A stretch of DNA of 12,576 nt. Origin: an uncultured Altererythrobacter sp. GTDB taxonomy: Bacteria > Pseudomonadota > Alphaproteobacteria > Sphingomonadales > Sphingomonadaceae. The notes beneath the pieces are model-generated. The model had not been told where the DNA came from and searched no databases. It saw only the letters and a program-made list of their open reading frames with translations. Position 1 is the stretch's first letter. Every line of letters begins with the position of its first letter. This document shows positions 1 to 6,990 of this stretch, piece by piece. The DNA lies in assembly GCA_937950385.1 (NCBI GenBank), contig CALFEA010000049.1, positions 1-12,576 of the forward strand, in the 5' to 3' direction. A program made the translations under genes and the position numbers.

Positions 1-54
1 GCGGATATCTTTGACTACCCGCTCAGCAGGGGCCTTTGAGTGTTTTGACTTCAT
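1..54 (-). CDS. IS3-family transposase OrfA, N-terminal fragment (runs off left edge)
   Basis: An open frame starts with ATG at 54 on the minus strand and reads 18 codons to the window edge without a stop. The peptide ends in A-E-R-V-V-K-D-I-R. From memory, this resembles the start of IS3-family OrfA proteins that continue into an S-A-E-E-K-I-R-I-V-L helix-turn-helix region. A ribosome-binding site AAGGA lies six bases upstream of the ATG, which supports a real start. OrfA normally supplies the DNA-binding part of the OrfAB transposase. Only 18 residues are visible, so the family call is tentative and it is unknown whether the element is intact. Confidence 0.5.
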   Translation of the reverse strand, partial: MKSKHSKAPAERVVKDIR

Positions 55-122
55 CTTCGTTCCTTACAGTCACTACGATGAACCCAAAACACTCTCCTAT
101 TTTATGCAGCTAATCTGTCTCA
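1..122 (-). mobile_element. Probable end of an IS3-family insertion sequence
   Basis: The OrfA start at 54 is preceded on the minus strand by about 68 non-coding bases, a usual distance between an IS3-family terminus and orfA. Reading the minus strand inwards, TGAGACAGATTAG begins at 122. IS3-family termini usually start with TG and end with CA, so 122 is a reasonable outer boundary. The other terminus and the target duplication are outside the window, so the boundary is a guess. The element would sit about 170 bases upstream of the GH42-like gene. Confidence 0.35.
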
Positions 123-160
123 TGAACGCTGACGGGGAACACCTGTTAAAGATAATATGT

Positions 161-190
161 TTGCATTGATCCTATTTGGTTGGTTATATT
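161..190 (+). promoter_or_regulatory. Candidate sigma-70-type promoter for the GH42-like gene
   Basis: TTGCAT (161-166) resembles a -35 box and TATATT (185-190) a -10 box, with an 18-base spacer. It lies about 105 bases upstream of the preferred start at 296, in AT-rich sequence. Alphaproteobacterial promoters match the E. coli consensus loosely, and a promoter reading out of the IS end could contribute, so this is only a candidate. Confidence 0.3.
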
Positions 191-202
191 GCAGCCAAAT
201 AG
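172..202. repeat. Inverted repeat overlapping the candidate -10 box
   Basis: CTATTTGG (172-179) and CCAAATAG (195-202) are perfect 8-base inverted arms separated by 15 bases, so their centres are 23 bases apart, about two helical turns. The arms flank the candidate -10 box at 185-190. This is typical spacing for a dimeric repressor operator. The loop is rather long for a terminator, and no T-run follows. The regulatory role is inferred. Confidence 0.35.
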
Positions 203-295
203 TTGCTTGCGCAGTGCTCAAGTTCTGAAGAGCGGGCAATGGCGTAGCCTTAAGCGGGCACAGCAGGCGATGAAATGCAATTGGGAGCAGGTTTG

Positions 296-2767
296 ATGTC
301 ACCGAAGTTTTCCGAGAATAAGCGTTCCGTTCTTAACGGGGTGGCGATCACGGTAATTGCGTCAATTTTACTAGGCGCATGTGCAGCAGCGCCCAAAGCG
401 CAAACGGCCGCATCCGCTAGCGACAGCGCTTTGGCGGTTGAAGCGTCAGCTGGCGACATTAGCCCTTTAGAGGAAGAAGCGCGGAAAAAAATCGTGCGGC
501 TTCAAGCCATGATAGCAGACGCAAAAGCCGATGGTCATGACATCACTCGCGAAGAAGCGGTGGTCTGGTATGCCAATGAATTTCTCAAATTTGCCAATTG
601 GGATGCTAAAAATCAAGAGGCGGTTGAATATGCCTTTTCGCAATATCGCTATTGGGCCGCAGATGCGAAACAGCGGGCTGCCGAAGTTCCAGATTTCCAG
701 CGCCGCGAAGTCAACAACATCCTCGATAAGGCAATGACTGAGCTCACTGCTGTGATGGAAGGCGAGGTCACTCGCCGTCCGGTTCACAAAGTGGATTGGC
801 AAAATATCGAGGTGACCGAAAACCTCCTTAAAAGCGGTGGAAAGCCAACCTTCCTTTACGACTATTTCTCCAAATCAGTGGGCCGCCCGCTGACAGATGA
901 AGGCGTCTATAATGACTATCTCGGCAATATTTATCACGGCGGACAGCGCCTGTATGATGTGGACCATGACCGCGCGATCAATTCATTCCTCCTCAACGAG
1001 GATGGTACGTGGAACGAGGAGCGCTTAAGCTACATCACCGAGATTCCTGACACCAATGTCGGCTTCTTGTACTATTGGATCATGGGCATTCCAGAGTGGG
1101 TGGAGAGGCGCGAGCCAGAGGTGCGCAAGGGGCGTTCCCTGTTCACCGGATTTGACATCGACAATCCGCTTGTTCGCGAAGTTTGGGGCAAGATCATCCG
1201 CAAGACGGGTGAGATGACCAAAGGCAAAAAAGTCACGCAGCTTGGCTTTGTTTTAGCCAATGAGCCCCACTGGTATTCTCAAAAAGGACATTGGACCGCA
1301 CCTTTCCAGGAAATGCAGGAAATTTCATCCTACACGCGCGATAAATTCCGCATTTGGTTGGATAACAAATATGGCGGCGACATAGCTGAATTGAACGCAA
1401 ATTGGGGAACCGATTTTGCTGACTTCGCCAGCGTCAATATTGAAATCCCGATTGACAAAGCGACCCAGGGCACGCCGGTTTGGTATGATTGGCAGCGCTA
1501 TAATATGGACCGCGCGATTGACTGGTTCACCTTCGTTCAATCCGAACTGCACAGCGTAAACCCAGATGCTGATACCAGCATCAAAATCATGCCGAACATG
1601 TTCACGGAGAACAATCGGTCGCACGGCATTGATGTGGAGGCTCTGACAGAGCTGACCACGATGATCGGCAATGATGCTAAAACGCATGAGGGCCGGTTGC
1701 TTAGGAACAAAAACCCAGAACCGTGGGAGGAGCATTATTCCTATTGGTGGGAAGAGATGAGCGTTTCCTACGATTTCATGGAATCGGTTTCACCGGGCAA
1801 AATTCACTTCAATTCAGAAAGCCATTTCCTCTCCTCCTCCACCTTCCGCAAGATGGATATGACGATTGAATATGTCCGCAATGTCTATTGGCTTGCGACC
1901 TTGCAGGGCATGGATGCGAACACAGGTTGGTTCTGGGCACGCGATCCTGATGGTTCGTTTGAGGACAGGCTGGAAGGCGAGTTGAACTTCTTTGATCCGG
2001 CGCTGGCTGGATCATTTGTGGGCTCTGTCAACCAGCAGCCCCATGTCGCCAATGAAGTCACGCAGGTGATGTTCGATCTCAACTCTTATTCTGAAGAGAT
2101 CGTCGCATTGCGGGCGCAGCGCCGCCCTGTTCGCCTGTTTTATTCAGAAACCTCTGCGATCAACAAACCAAACCACATGTCGCAGCAATTCAAAGCCTAT
2201 GAGAAGTTCTTCTTTGAAGGCATTCCCGTGGGCTATGCGACGCAAAAGATCATTGAGAAACAGGACAATGCCCAGTGGGATGTGATCACCGTCTATAAAA
2301 CAGAATTTGTCACCGATGGCGAGTTTGCCGCTTTGCAGGCGTATCTCAATGACGGCGGCACAGTGGTGCTCGACAATTGGCAGAGCCTGTCGAAGGATGA
2401 ATATGGCAAGCCGCGCGCTGAGAAGCTGACCAAGGGCAAGGGCAAGCTGATTGTTCTTGGAAAAAGCGCCGGACTGGATGCATTGCAATCCGCTGCTCTG
2501 ACGCAGGCTGCGGCCTCCATGCCCGAGGTTGTCATGACACAGGATAATGGCAGCACGCATCAGGCGGTCACTTGGCGCGTCGTCTCGCACAAGGATGGCG
2601 GGTATCTTCTCAACGCGATCAACCTTGGCAAAACTGCCTCGAAATTGACGCTGGCGGGCAAGGATGACCGCGCCATGTCTGCAACCGATATGATGACGGG
2701 CAAGGCGCTGGGTTCAGCATTTCAGATTGAGCGAAATGGCGTCCTTTTGCTGCATGTGAAGCCCTAA
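296..2767 (+). CDS. GH-A clan (GH42-like) glycoside hydrolase, lipoprotein
   Basis: Probably an exo-acting beta-galactosidase-like enzyme working on galactan oligosaccharides outside the inner membrane. Numbered from the ATG at 296 (823 aa), it has a signal peptide with lipobox L-G-A-C (Cys29). A charged, probably helical segment follows (about 56-160), then a GH-A style barrel (about 180-600). The acid/base candidate is Glu323 in A-N-E-P-H-W and the nucleophile candidate is Glu508 in F-N-S-E-S-H, a spacing usual for GH42-type enzymes. A trimerisation-like domain starts near R-R-P-V-R-L-F-Y (about 608-720), followed by a small C-terminal beta domain. The start at 296 is chosen for GGGAG eight bases upstream and a cleaner signal peptide; the in-frame ATG at 275 is possible. 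It is first in a likely two-gene operon. GH42 is the nearest family I recognise. Carrageenan-associated relatives such as GH167, or a distant GH50, are alternatives. Clan call fairly sure; substrate uncertain. Confidence 0.8.
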   Translation: MSPKFSENKRSVLNGVAITVIASILLGACAAAPKAQTAASASDSALAVEASAGDISPLEEEARKKIVRLQAMIADAKADGHDITREEAVVWYANEFLKFANWDAKNQEAVEYAFSQYRYWAADAKQRAAEVPDFQRREVNNILDKAMTELTAVMEGEVTRRPVHKVDWQNIEVTENLLKSGGKPTFLYDYFSKSVGRPLTDEGVYNDYLGNIYHGGQRLYDVDHDRAINSFLLNEDGTWNEERLSYITEIPDTNVGFLYYWIMGIPEWVERREPEVRKGRSLFTGFDIDNPLVREVWGKIIRKTGEMTKGKKVTQLGFVLANEPHWYSQKGHWTAPFQEMQEISSYTRDKFRIWLDNKYGGDIAELNANWGTDFADFASVNIEIPIDKATQGTPVWYDWQRYNMDRAIDWFTFVQSELHSVNPDADTSIKIMPNMFTENNRSHGIDVEALTELTTMIGNDAKTHEGRLLRNKNPEPWEEHYSYWWEEMSVSYDFMESVSPGKIHFNSESHFLSSSTFRKMDMTIEYVRNVYWLATLQGMDANTGWFWARDPDGSFEDRLEGELNFFDPALAGSFVGSVNQQPHVANEVTQVMFDLNSYSEEIVALRAQRRPVRLFYSETSAINKPNHMSQQFKAYEKFFFEGIPVGYATQKIIEKQDNAQWDVITVYKTEFVTDGEFAALQAYLNDGGTVVLDNWQSLSKDEYGKPRAEKLTKGKGKLIVLGKSAGLDALQSAALTQAAASMPEVVMTQDNGSTHQAVTWRVVSHKDGGYLLNAINLGKTASKLTLAGKDDRAMSATDMMTGKALGSAFQIERNGVLLLHVKP

Positions 2768-2812
2768 TCCTGCGCGCTTTTGAACGATGAATAAAATACC
2801 GGAGAGACCATA

Positions 2813-4747
2813 ATGAGCCGTACCCAGCCAGCCCGTTTAATAACTAAGCTCAGCGCGGTTCTGCTGGCAGGTATTGCCACCAATGCCTGCGCGGCATCTG
2901 ACCCGCAAAGCGCGGCTGGCCTTCAATCCGCCTCTTCGGTCAAACCGGCCTCCAAAACGGCTTACGACACTTTATTCGTGCCGATCACTGATGCGATCCC
3001 GTTTGAAAACAGTCGCCGGCGCAAATGGGACAGCCCCGTTATCGCAGACGTTGATCAAAACGGTTTGCAAGACATCATCATCACTGAACATGGCCGCAGT
3101 GTCCTGATCTTTTGGAATGAGGGCCAAGGCAAATTCTCCAAAACTCAGAGGCTGGCAGGCGGCGATCTGCACGGTATTGCTGTGTCCGATTATGACCGCG
3201 ACGGGGTAATGGATGTTGTCATCCAGCAGGGCGGGGGGGGCGGTGCCAATCCGCGCCGTCCGTTACACCTGAGGATCGACAAAGATCGCACCATCGTCTC
3301 GCGCGATACGTTCGACTATTTCGAAAAAGGGCGAGGGCGCGCGGCGAAATTCACCGATTTTGACGGCAATGGATTGCTCGATCTGGTCGTCACAGGCTTT
3401 CCAACTAAGGATCAAACTGAAGGTGCGAACCACCTTTACACCAATGTGACAGAAGAGCAGTTCGTCTTCTCTGGCAATTTACCGCAAGCGCAGTGGCTCG
3501 GCTACCGGCTGGTCCCTTCGGACCTTGACGGTGACGGTACCAATGAAATGGTATTTTTTGGCGGCAAGAATATGGTCGCCGCGCGGCATAATGGCGACCG
3601 CAGCTTTGCCAATATAAACGCCTCAGCTTTCGGCCCGCTGGCCAAAACCAGCGATATCGCCACAGCCGTCGAAATTGACTTTGACAATGATGGTGACTTC
3701 GACCTGTTCCTGCCGCGCGCAGAGCATCAGTTCGATCTGGAAAATTATTATGATGCGCAGGCACAGACCTATGCGTTCATCACTTTCCGCAAGCCGTTTT
3801 TGCATGACAATCTGAAGGTTGAAGGCGACCTAGTTCTAGAAAATTTGCAGCGCACTTATCCGCATTATGACATCTTCCTCGGCAAAGACCGGGTGAAATT
3901 GCCAGAAGTGCCGGATCGCCATGCCGGACGCGATCTGACGATTGCGCGCGAAGATGCGATGGGCTGGCCGGAAGGGAAAACTGAGGCTGGGCTCTATATT
4001 GGCTATATGGGCGATGGAATGTGGCGCATTGGCGGACAGACACGATCCCGCCTCGCAGCCGTCGTGCGCAATGTCGCGGCGGCCGAGCCGGCCGAGCCGG
4101 GCGAGCCGCAACAGCTGCTTCCCGCCAAATTGCTGGAGAACCGGGGAGGCCGTTTCGTTGATGTGACAGCGGCGATGGGCATTGATATTGCGGAACAAAC
4201 CACGGGCGCTGCGACCGGTGACTTCAACAATGATGGCTATGCTGATCTCGCCGTATTGAAATATGGCAATATGGCGCAAGTGAACACGCATATGCTGCTG
4301 CTCAACCAAGGCGGCAATAGCTTTGAGCAAGTGGATGGCCACGGTATCAAAGCAAGCGGCCGCGGCATGACTGGCGGCGCAATTGAAGCCTTTGATTACA
4401 ATTCAGATGGCGCGCTTGATCTCGTCCAATCTGATGAGCGAGGACGTTGGCAATTGTTCGAGAACCAAATTGCAAATCGTGGCAATTTTGCAATCGTGCG
4501 GGTCGGCAATTCACCCAGCGGACGCGCCCTCAATGCGGAGGCCGTGCTAACGGTGGCCGCTTGCGGCCAAACCTACCGCAAATGGGTTGGCTCAGGTTCT
4601 GCGGCATTTTCACAAAGCATGAATAGCGAATTGCACATTGGCCTTGGCACATGCACAAAAGTGGACAGCGCAAGCGTGCGGTGGAGCAATGGCGAAACGG
4701 CCAATGTGACGCTTAAAGTCAACGCGATTACGCCCGTGGGCTCATAA
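2813..4747 (+). CDS. Exported FG-GAP/VCBS repeat protein with C-terminal ASPIC/UnbV domain
   Basis: 644 residues with a Sec signal peptide (hydrophobic core about 13-22). The likely cleavage site is after A-C-A in T-N-A-C-A-A-S; the Cys context is a poor lipobox, so type I processing is preferred. At least seven calcium-binding-loop repeats of the D-x-D/N-x-D/N-G-x-x-D type start near residues 79, 126, 182, 237, 289, 470 and 528, consistent with a beta-propeller. The last ~80 residues match the ASPIC/UnbV pattern (H-I-G-L-G followed by a V-R-W-S-N-G motif). Such proteins (CRTAC1-like) are extracellular or periplasmic and mostly of unknown function. No catalytic motif is visible. It follows the GH42-like gene by 45 bp with GGAGAG six bases before its ATG, so an operon is likely. 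A glycan-binding or scaffold role is inferred from context only. A proline-rich linker (A-E-P-A-E-P-G-E-P) precedes the sixth repeat. Confidence 0.85.
   Translation: MSRTQPARLITKLSAVLLAGIATNACAASDPQSAAGLQSASSVKPASKTAYDTLFVPITDAIPFENSRRRKWDSPVIADVDQNGLQDIIITEHGRSVLIFWNEGQGKFSKTQRLAGGDLHGIAVSDYDRDGVMDVVIQQGGGGGANPRRPLHLRIDKDRTIVSRDTFDYFEKGRGRAAKFTDFDGNGLLDLVVTGFPTKDQTEGANHLYTNVTEEQFVFSGNLPQAQWLGYRLVPSDLDGDGTNEMVFFGGKNMVAARHNGDRSFANINASAFGPLAKTSDIATAVEIDFDNDGDFDLFLPRAEHQFDLENYYDAQAQTYAFITFRKPFLHDNLKVEGDLVLENLQRTYPHYDIFLGKDRVKLPEVPDRHAGRDLTIAREDAMGWPEGKTEAGLYIGYMGDGMWRIGGQTRSRLAAVVRNVAAAEPAEPGEPQQLLPAKLLENRGGRFVDVTAAMGIDIAEQTTGAATGDFNNDGYADLAVLKYGNMAQVNTHMLLLNQGGNSFEQVDGHGIKASGRGMTGGAIEAFDYNSDGALDLVQSDERGRWQLFENQIANRGNFAIVRVGNSPSGRALNAEAVLTVAACGQTYRKWVGSGSAAFSQSMNSELHIGLGTCTKVDSASVRWSNGETANVTLKVNAITPVGS
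3233..3240 (+). repeat. Run of eight G inside the FG-GAP gene
   Basis: Eight consecutive G encode part of a glycine stretch (Q-Q-G-G-G-G-G-A-N) just after the second calcium-loop repeat. Homopolymer runs of this length are prone to replication slippage and to sequencing errors. The reading frame is intact as given. Confidence 0.9.
4082..4108 (+). repeat. Three 9-bp tandem repeats coding a proline-rich linker
   Basis: GCCGAGCCG occurs twice (4082-4090, 4091-4099), followed by the one-base variant GGCGAGCCG (4100-4108). It encodes A-E-P-A-E-P-G-E-P, an extended linker within the FG-GAP protein. Copy number could vary without a frameshift. Confidence 0.85.
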
Positions 4748-4760
4748 TCGCGCCGCGACT

Positions 4761-5792
4761 TTAGCTGGCACCGTGGGCGCGCTTAGCAGCTTCTGCAAAC
4801 GGTCCGCGACCCAGAAAGTTCAAATGCACGTCGCGATTGGCGGTGTTGAGAGGCTCCTGTGGATTGCCCCAATGACTTTCCATTACACGCAATGGGCGCT
4901 GTCCAGCAGACAGCGCCATAGCGTGCGCGATTGAGGCAACGACCGCGCCGGGATCACCCGGTAAGTTTGGAATTTTGCCAGAGCCCATATTTGCGCTCAT
5001 CGCGCCATAGCCATCCAAATGCGCTTCGTCAGAACGGTCCTTCAACGCTTTGGTGAGTTCCTCGCGGTTCTCCCAAAAGTCGGTGGGATAGCCGCCCGGC
5101 TGAATACAAGTAACATCCACGCCCATCAGCGCCGTTTCATAGGCAAGCGTGTCTGACATCGCTTCGATTGCGAATTTGGTCGGGCAGTAATGTCCAAGCC
5201 CGGGCCAAATCATCCGTCCAGATTGCGAGGACATATTGATAATATGGCCAGATTTGCGCGCACGCAAAGCGGGCAGAACCGCGCGGATCATGCGCTGATA
5301 GCCAAATACATTTGTGTCGTAGGCAAGCTTGGTCGCTTCCAAATCCTGCGCCTCTAACGGGCCAACAATCGCAATCCCTGCATTGTTAATGAGCACATCA
5401 GGCGCGCCGCCAATAATCGCCTTCGCCGCAGCATATCCTGCTGCAACGCTGGCATCATCCAGCACGTCGATCTCCACCACATGCAGGTCAAGCTTGTTCG
5501 CCTTCGCCTCTTTCAAAAGATCGCTTGCTTCTTCACGCGGAAGTCCGCGCATAGTGGCGATGACCTTGGCACCCGCCTTCGCATAGTGAACGGCACCAAG
5601 GCGCCCGAACCCACTGGAGCAGCCAGTGATCAAAACCGACTTGCCCGAAAGGTCAACCGGATTTGCGTCCTGTGTCGCAGCCGCCGCTGGCGTGCCAGCA
5701 ATAACGCCAACGGCAGGAATTGCAGCGCCCGCTGCAAGCACTTTTCGCCGTGAGATATTGGGACCAGAAGGCTGAGACGGTTTCTTTTGCAT
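4761..5792 (-). CDS. Tat-exported short-chain dehydrogenase/reductase (SDR)
   Basis: A 343-residue classical SDR that probably interconverts an alcohol and a carbonyl using NAD(P). The leader has a twin-arginine motif S-R-R-K-V-L (Arg15-Arg16), a hydrophobic stretch and an Ala-rich cleavage region (about 35-40). The Rossmann motif T-G-C-S-S-G-F-G is at 56-63, N-N-A-G at 136-139, the catalytic Ser near 188-189, and Y-C-P-T-K supplies Tyr202 and Lys206. Arg82 after the second strand hints at NADP(H), weakly. All catalytic residues are present. The ATG overlaps the FGE stop by one base (TAATG), with AAAGGAG seven bases before the start, so the two are translationally coupled. Most SDRs are cytoplasmic; export through Tat would carry the cofactor out folded, as known for Zymomonas glucose-fructose oxidoreductase. 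The substrate is unknown; a free sugar or anhydro-sugar is a guess. Confidence 0.85.
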   Translation of the reverse strand: MQKKPSQPSGPNISRRKVLAAGAAIPAVGVIAGTPAAAATQDANPVDLSGKSVLITGCSSGFGRLGAVHYAKAGAKVIATMRGLPREEASDLLKEAKANKLDLHVVEIDVLDDASVAAGYAAAKAIIGGAPDVLINNAGIAIVGPLEAQDLEATKLAYDTNVFGYQRMIRAVLPALRARKSGHIINMSSQSGRMIWPGLGHYCPTKFAIEAMSDTLAYETALMGVDVTCIQPGGYPTDFWENREELTKALKDRSDEAHLDGYGAMSANMGSGKIPNLPGDPGAVVASIAHAMALSAGQRPLRVMESHWGNPQEPLNTANRDVHLNFLGRGPFAEAAKRAHGAS

Positions 5793-6853
5793 TAGAGGGC
5801 TCCTTTAGCCGCTTTTTCACTATCGTAGACGAGCCGGAAACCAACATTGCTTGCCCCAAGCCCGGGGTCGCGCCCGCTGCGTGCAGCAGGGCGATAACGT
5901 TGGCAATAATTGGGCGCGCAAAGGAATGATCCCCCCTTCATTACGCGCGAAGCAAAGTCAGGATTGCCCGGATCATAAGCTACATTGGCCGATGGACCTT
6001 GCGGATTGCGGCGCGGGCGGTTCGGATCATGACCGGGGGCATAAAGATCGCTGGTGACCTCCCACACATTGCCGATCATATCGTGGATGCCCCAATCATT
6101 GGCGGCGTAACATCCTACAGGAGCCACCCCGCCAAAGCCGTCCTCTTCAAAATCCTTGACCGGAAAAACGCCTTGCCAACTGTTGGCCTCAGAAGGTTGC
6201 TCAGTGTAATTTTCTGCACCAGCGCGCGCAGCATATTCCCATTCAGCCTCTGTCGGAATGCGCCCGCTGCGCCATTTCGCATAGGCTTCCATATCCGCAT
6301 AAGCCATATGCACCACGGGTCGGCGCTCATCCGCATCCGCGCCATCAGGGCCAAGCGGCTTTTTCCAATTGGCACCAGGGCGATATTCCCACCAATCAGC
6401 ATAATTATTGGACGGACGATCAGGGGCGGCAAACACAGCTGAGCCAGCCTTCAGCATATCTGCAGGTATCTGATCGGCGGGCACAGCGAACATGGCGGGA
6501 TCAACGGGCTTTTCAGCGACAGTGACATAGCCGGTTGCTTTGACAAATTCAGCAAACTGCGCGTTGGTGACCTCTGTGGTGTCAATCCAAAAGCCGTCAA
6601 CCGTGACTTCGCGTGCTGGCCCCTCTTCGCGGTAGACGTCTTCTTGACCCATCATAAATGTGCCACCTTCAACAGCAGCAAAGGCTTTGGCAGGAGCGGT
6701 ACAATCGCGCGCGGCCTTGGCGCTGCTACCTGCATTATCGCCCACGCCATTGCCGGATGCATTGTCGCTATCGCTACAGGCTGCAAGAATGGCAGCGGCG
6801 CCTAGCGCCAAGACACCGCCCCAAAATCCGGCATTTTCTCGCATAGGCTTCAA
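5792..6853 (-). CDS. Formylglycine-generating enzyme (sulfatase-modifying factor), lipoprotein
   Basis: Converts the active-site Cys of sulfatases to formylglycine using O2. The C-terminal signature G-G-S-F-L-C-A-P-N-Y-C-Q-R-Y keeps both redox cysteines (Cys312 and Cys317, corresponding to C336/C341 of human FGE) and is followed by A-A-R-S and S-N-V-G-F-R. Earlier family blocks include W-W-E-Y-R-P-G-A-N-W, P-T-E-A-E-W-E-Y-A-A-R, S-W-Q-G-V-F-P and D-M-I-G-N-V-W-E. The N-terminus is a lipoprotein signal with L-A-A-C (Cys26) and a Gly/Ser/Asn-rich linker, so the enzyme should sit in the periplasm. Numbering assumes a TTG start at 6853 (353 aa), which lies six bases after AGGAGA; the ATG at 6844 lies 15 bases from it but is possible. 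The frame is open up to an ATG at 7012, but that start would destroy the signal and overlap the divergent gene. Two Cys-type sulfatases nearby are obvious clients. Confidence 0.9.
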   Translation of the reverse strand: MKPMRENAGFWGGVLALGAAAILAACSDSDNASGNGVGDNAGSSAKAARDCTAPAKAFAAVEGGTFMMGQEDVYREEGPAREVTVDGFWIDTTEVTNAQFAEFVKATGYVTVAEKPVDPAMFAVPADQIPADMLKAGSAVFAAPDRPSNNYADWWEYRPGANWKKPLGPDGADADERRPVVHMAYADMEAYAKWRSGRIPTEAEWEYAARAGAENYTEQPSEANSWQGVFPVKDFEEDGFGGVAPVGCYAANDWGIHDMIGNVWEVTSDLYAPGHDPNRPRRNPQGPSANVAYDPGNPDFASRVMKGGSFLCAPNYCQRYRPAARSGRDPGLGASNVGFRLVYDSEKAAKGAL

Positions 6854-6990
6854 CCAATCTCTCCTAAAATGCCGTTGACTCACCAAACATATGATGTTTA
6901 CGTAAGTCTTATAAGTGAGGAACGCTTCGGTCAAGTTCAGGCCAAGGCAAACCAAGACACAATATATAGCGGGAAACCGCAGGAGAAGGA
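6854..6990. promoter_or_regulatory. Divergent control region between FGE and aldehyde dehydrogenase genes
   Basis: About 137 non-coding bases hold the 5' signals of two divergent operons. Three palindromes are packed into 6885-6915: AAACATATGATGTTT (6-base arms, 3-base centre, 6885-6899), TTACGTAA (6898-6905) and CTTATAAG (6908-6915). CTCAC (6879-6883) and GTGAG (6915-6919) form an outer inverted pair. Such clustering suggests binding of one or more transcription factors controlling both directions. I could not fix promoter boxes convincingly in either direction; TTGACC with TATAAG on the minus strand has a short 15-base spacer. The regulator is not in the window. Confidence 0.5.

Larger units (their letters stand above)
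123..295. other. AT-rich intergenic leader upstream of the GH42-like gene
   Basis: There is no convincing coding region here. The stretch between the IS end and the first locus gene is visibly richer in A and T than the flanking genes. It holds the candidate promoter at 161-190 and the inverted repeat at 172-202, both listed separately. The short frames across it lack ribosome-binding sites and recognisable protein character. No terminator or RNA gene was seen. Confidence 0.6.

Noticed and set aside
120..302. 60-codon minus-strand frame in the leader
   Set aside because: It has no ribosome-binding site or domain, and overlaps the start of the GH42-like gene.
3225..3250. Possible frameshift at the G8 run
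   Set aside because: The frame reads through with calcium-loop repeats in register on both sides, so the sequence as given is intact.
3836..4342. 168-codon open frame on the minus strand
   Set aside because: It is antisense to the FG-GAP gene, which has clear repeats throughout, and shows no domain or start signal.
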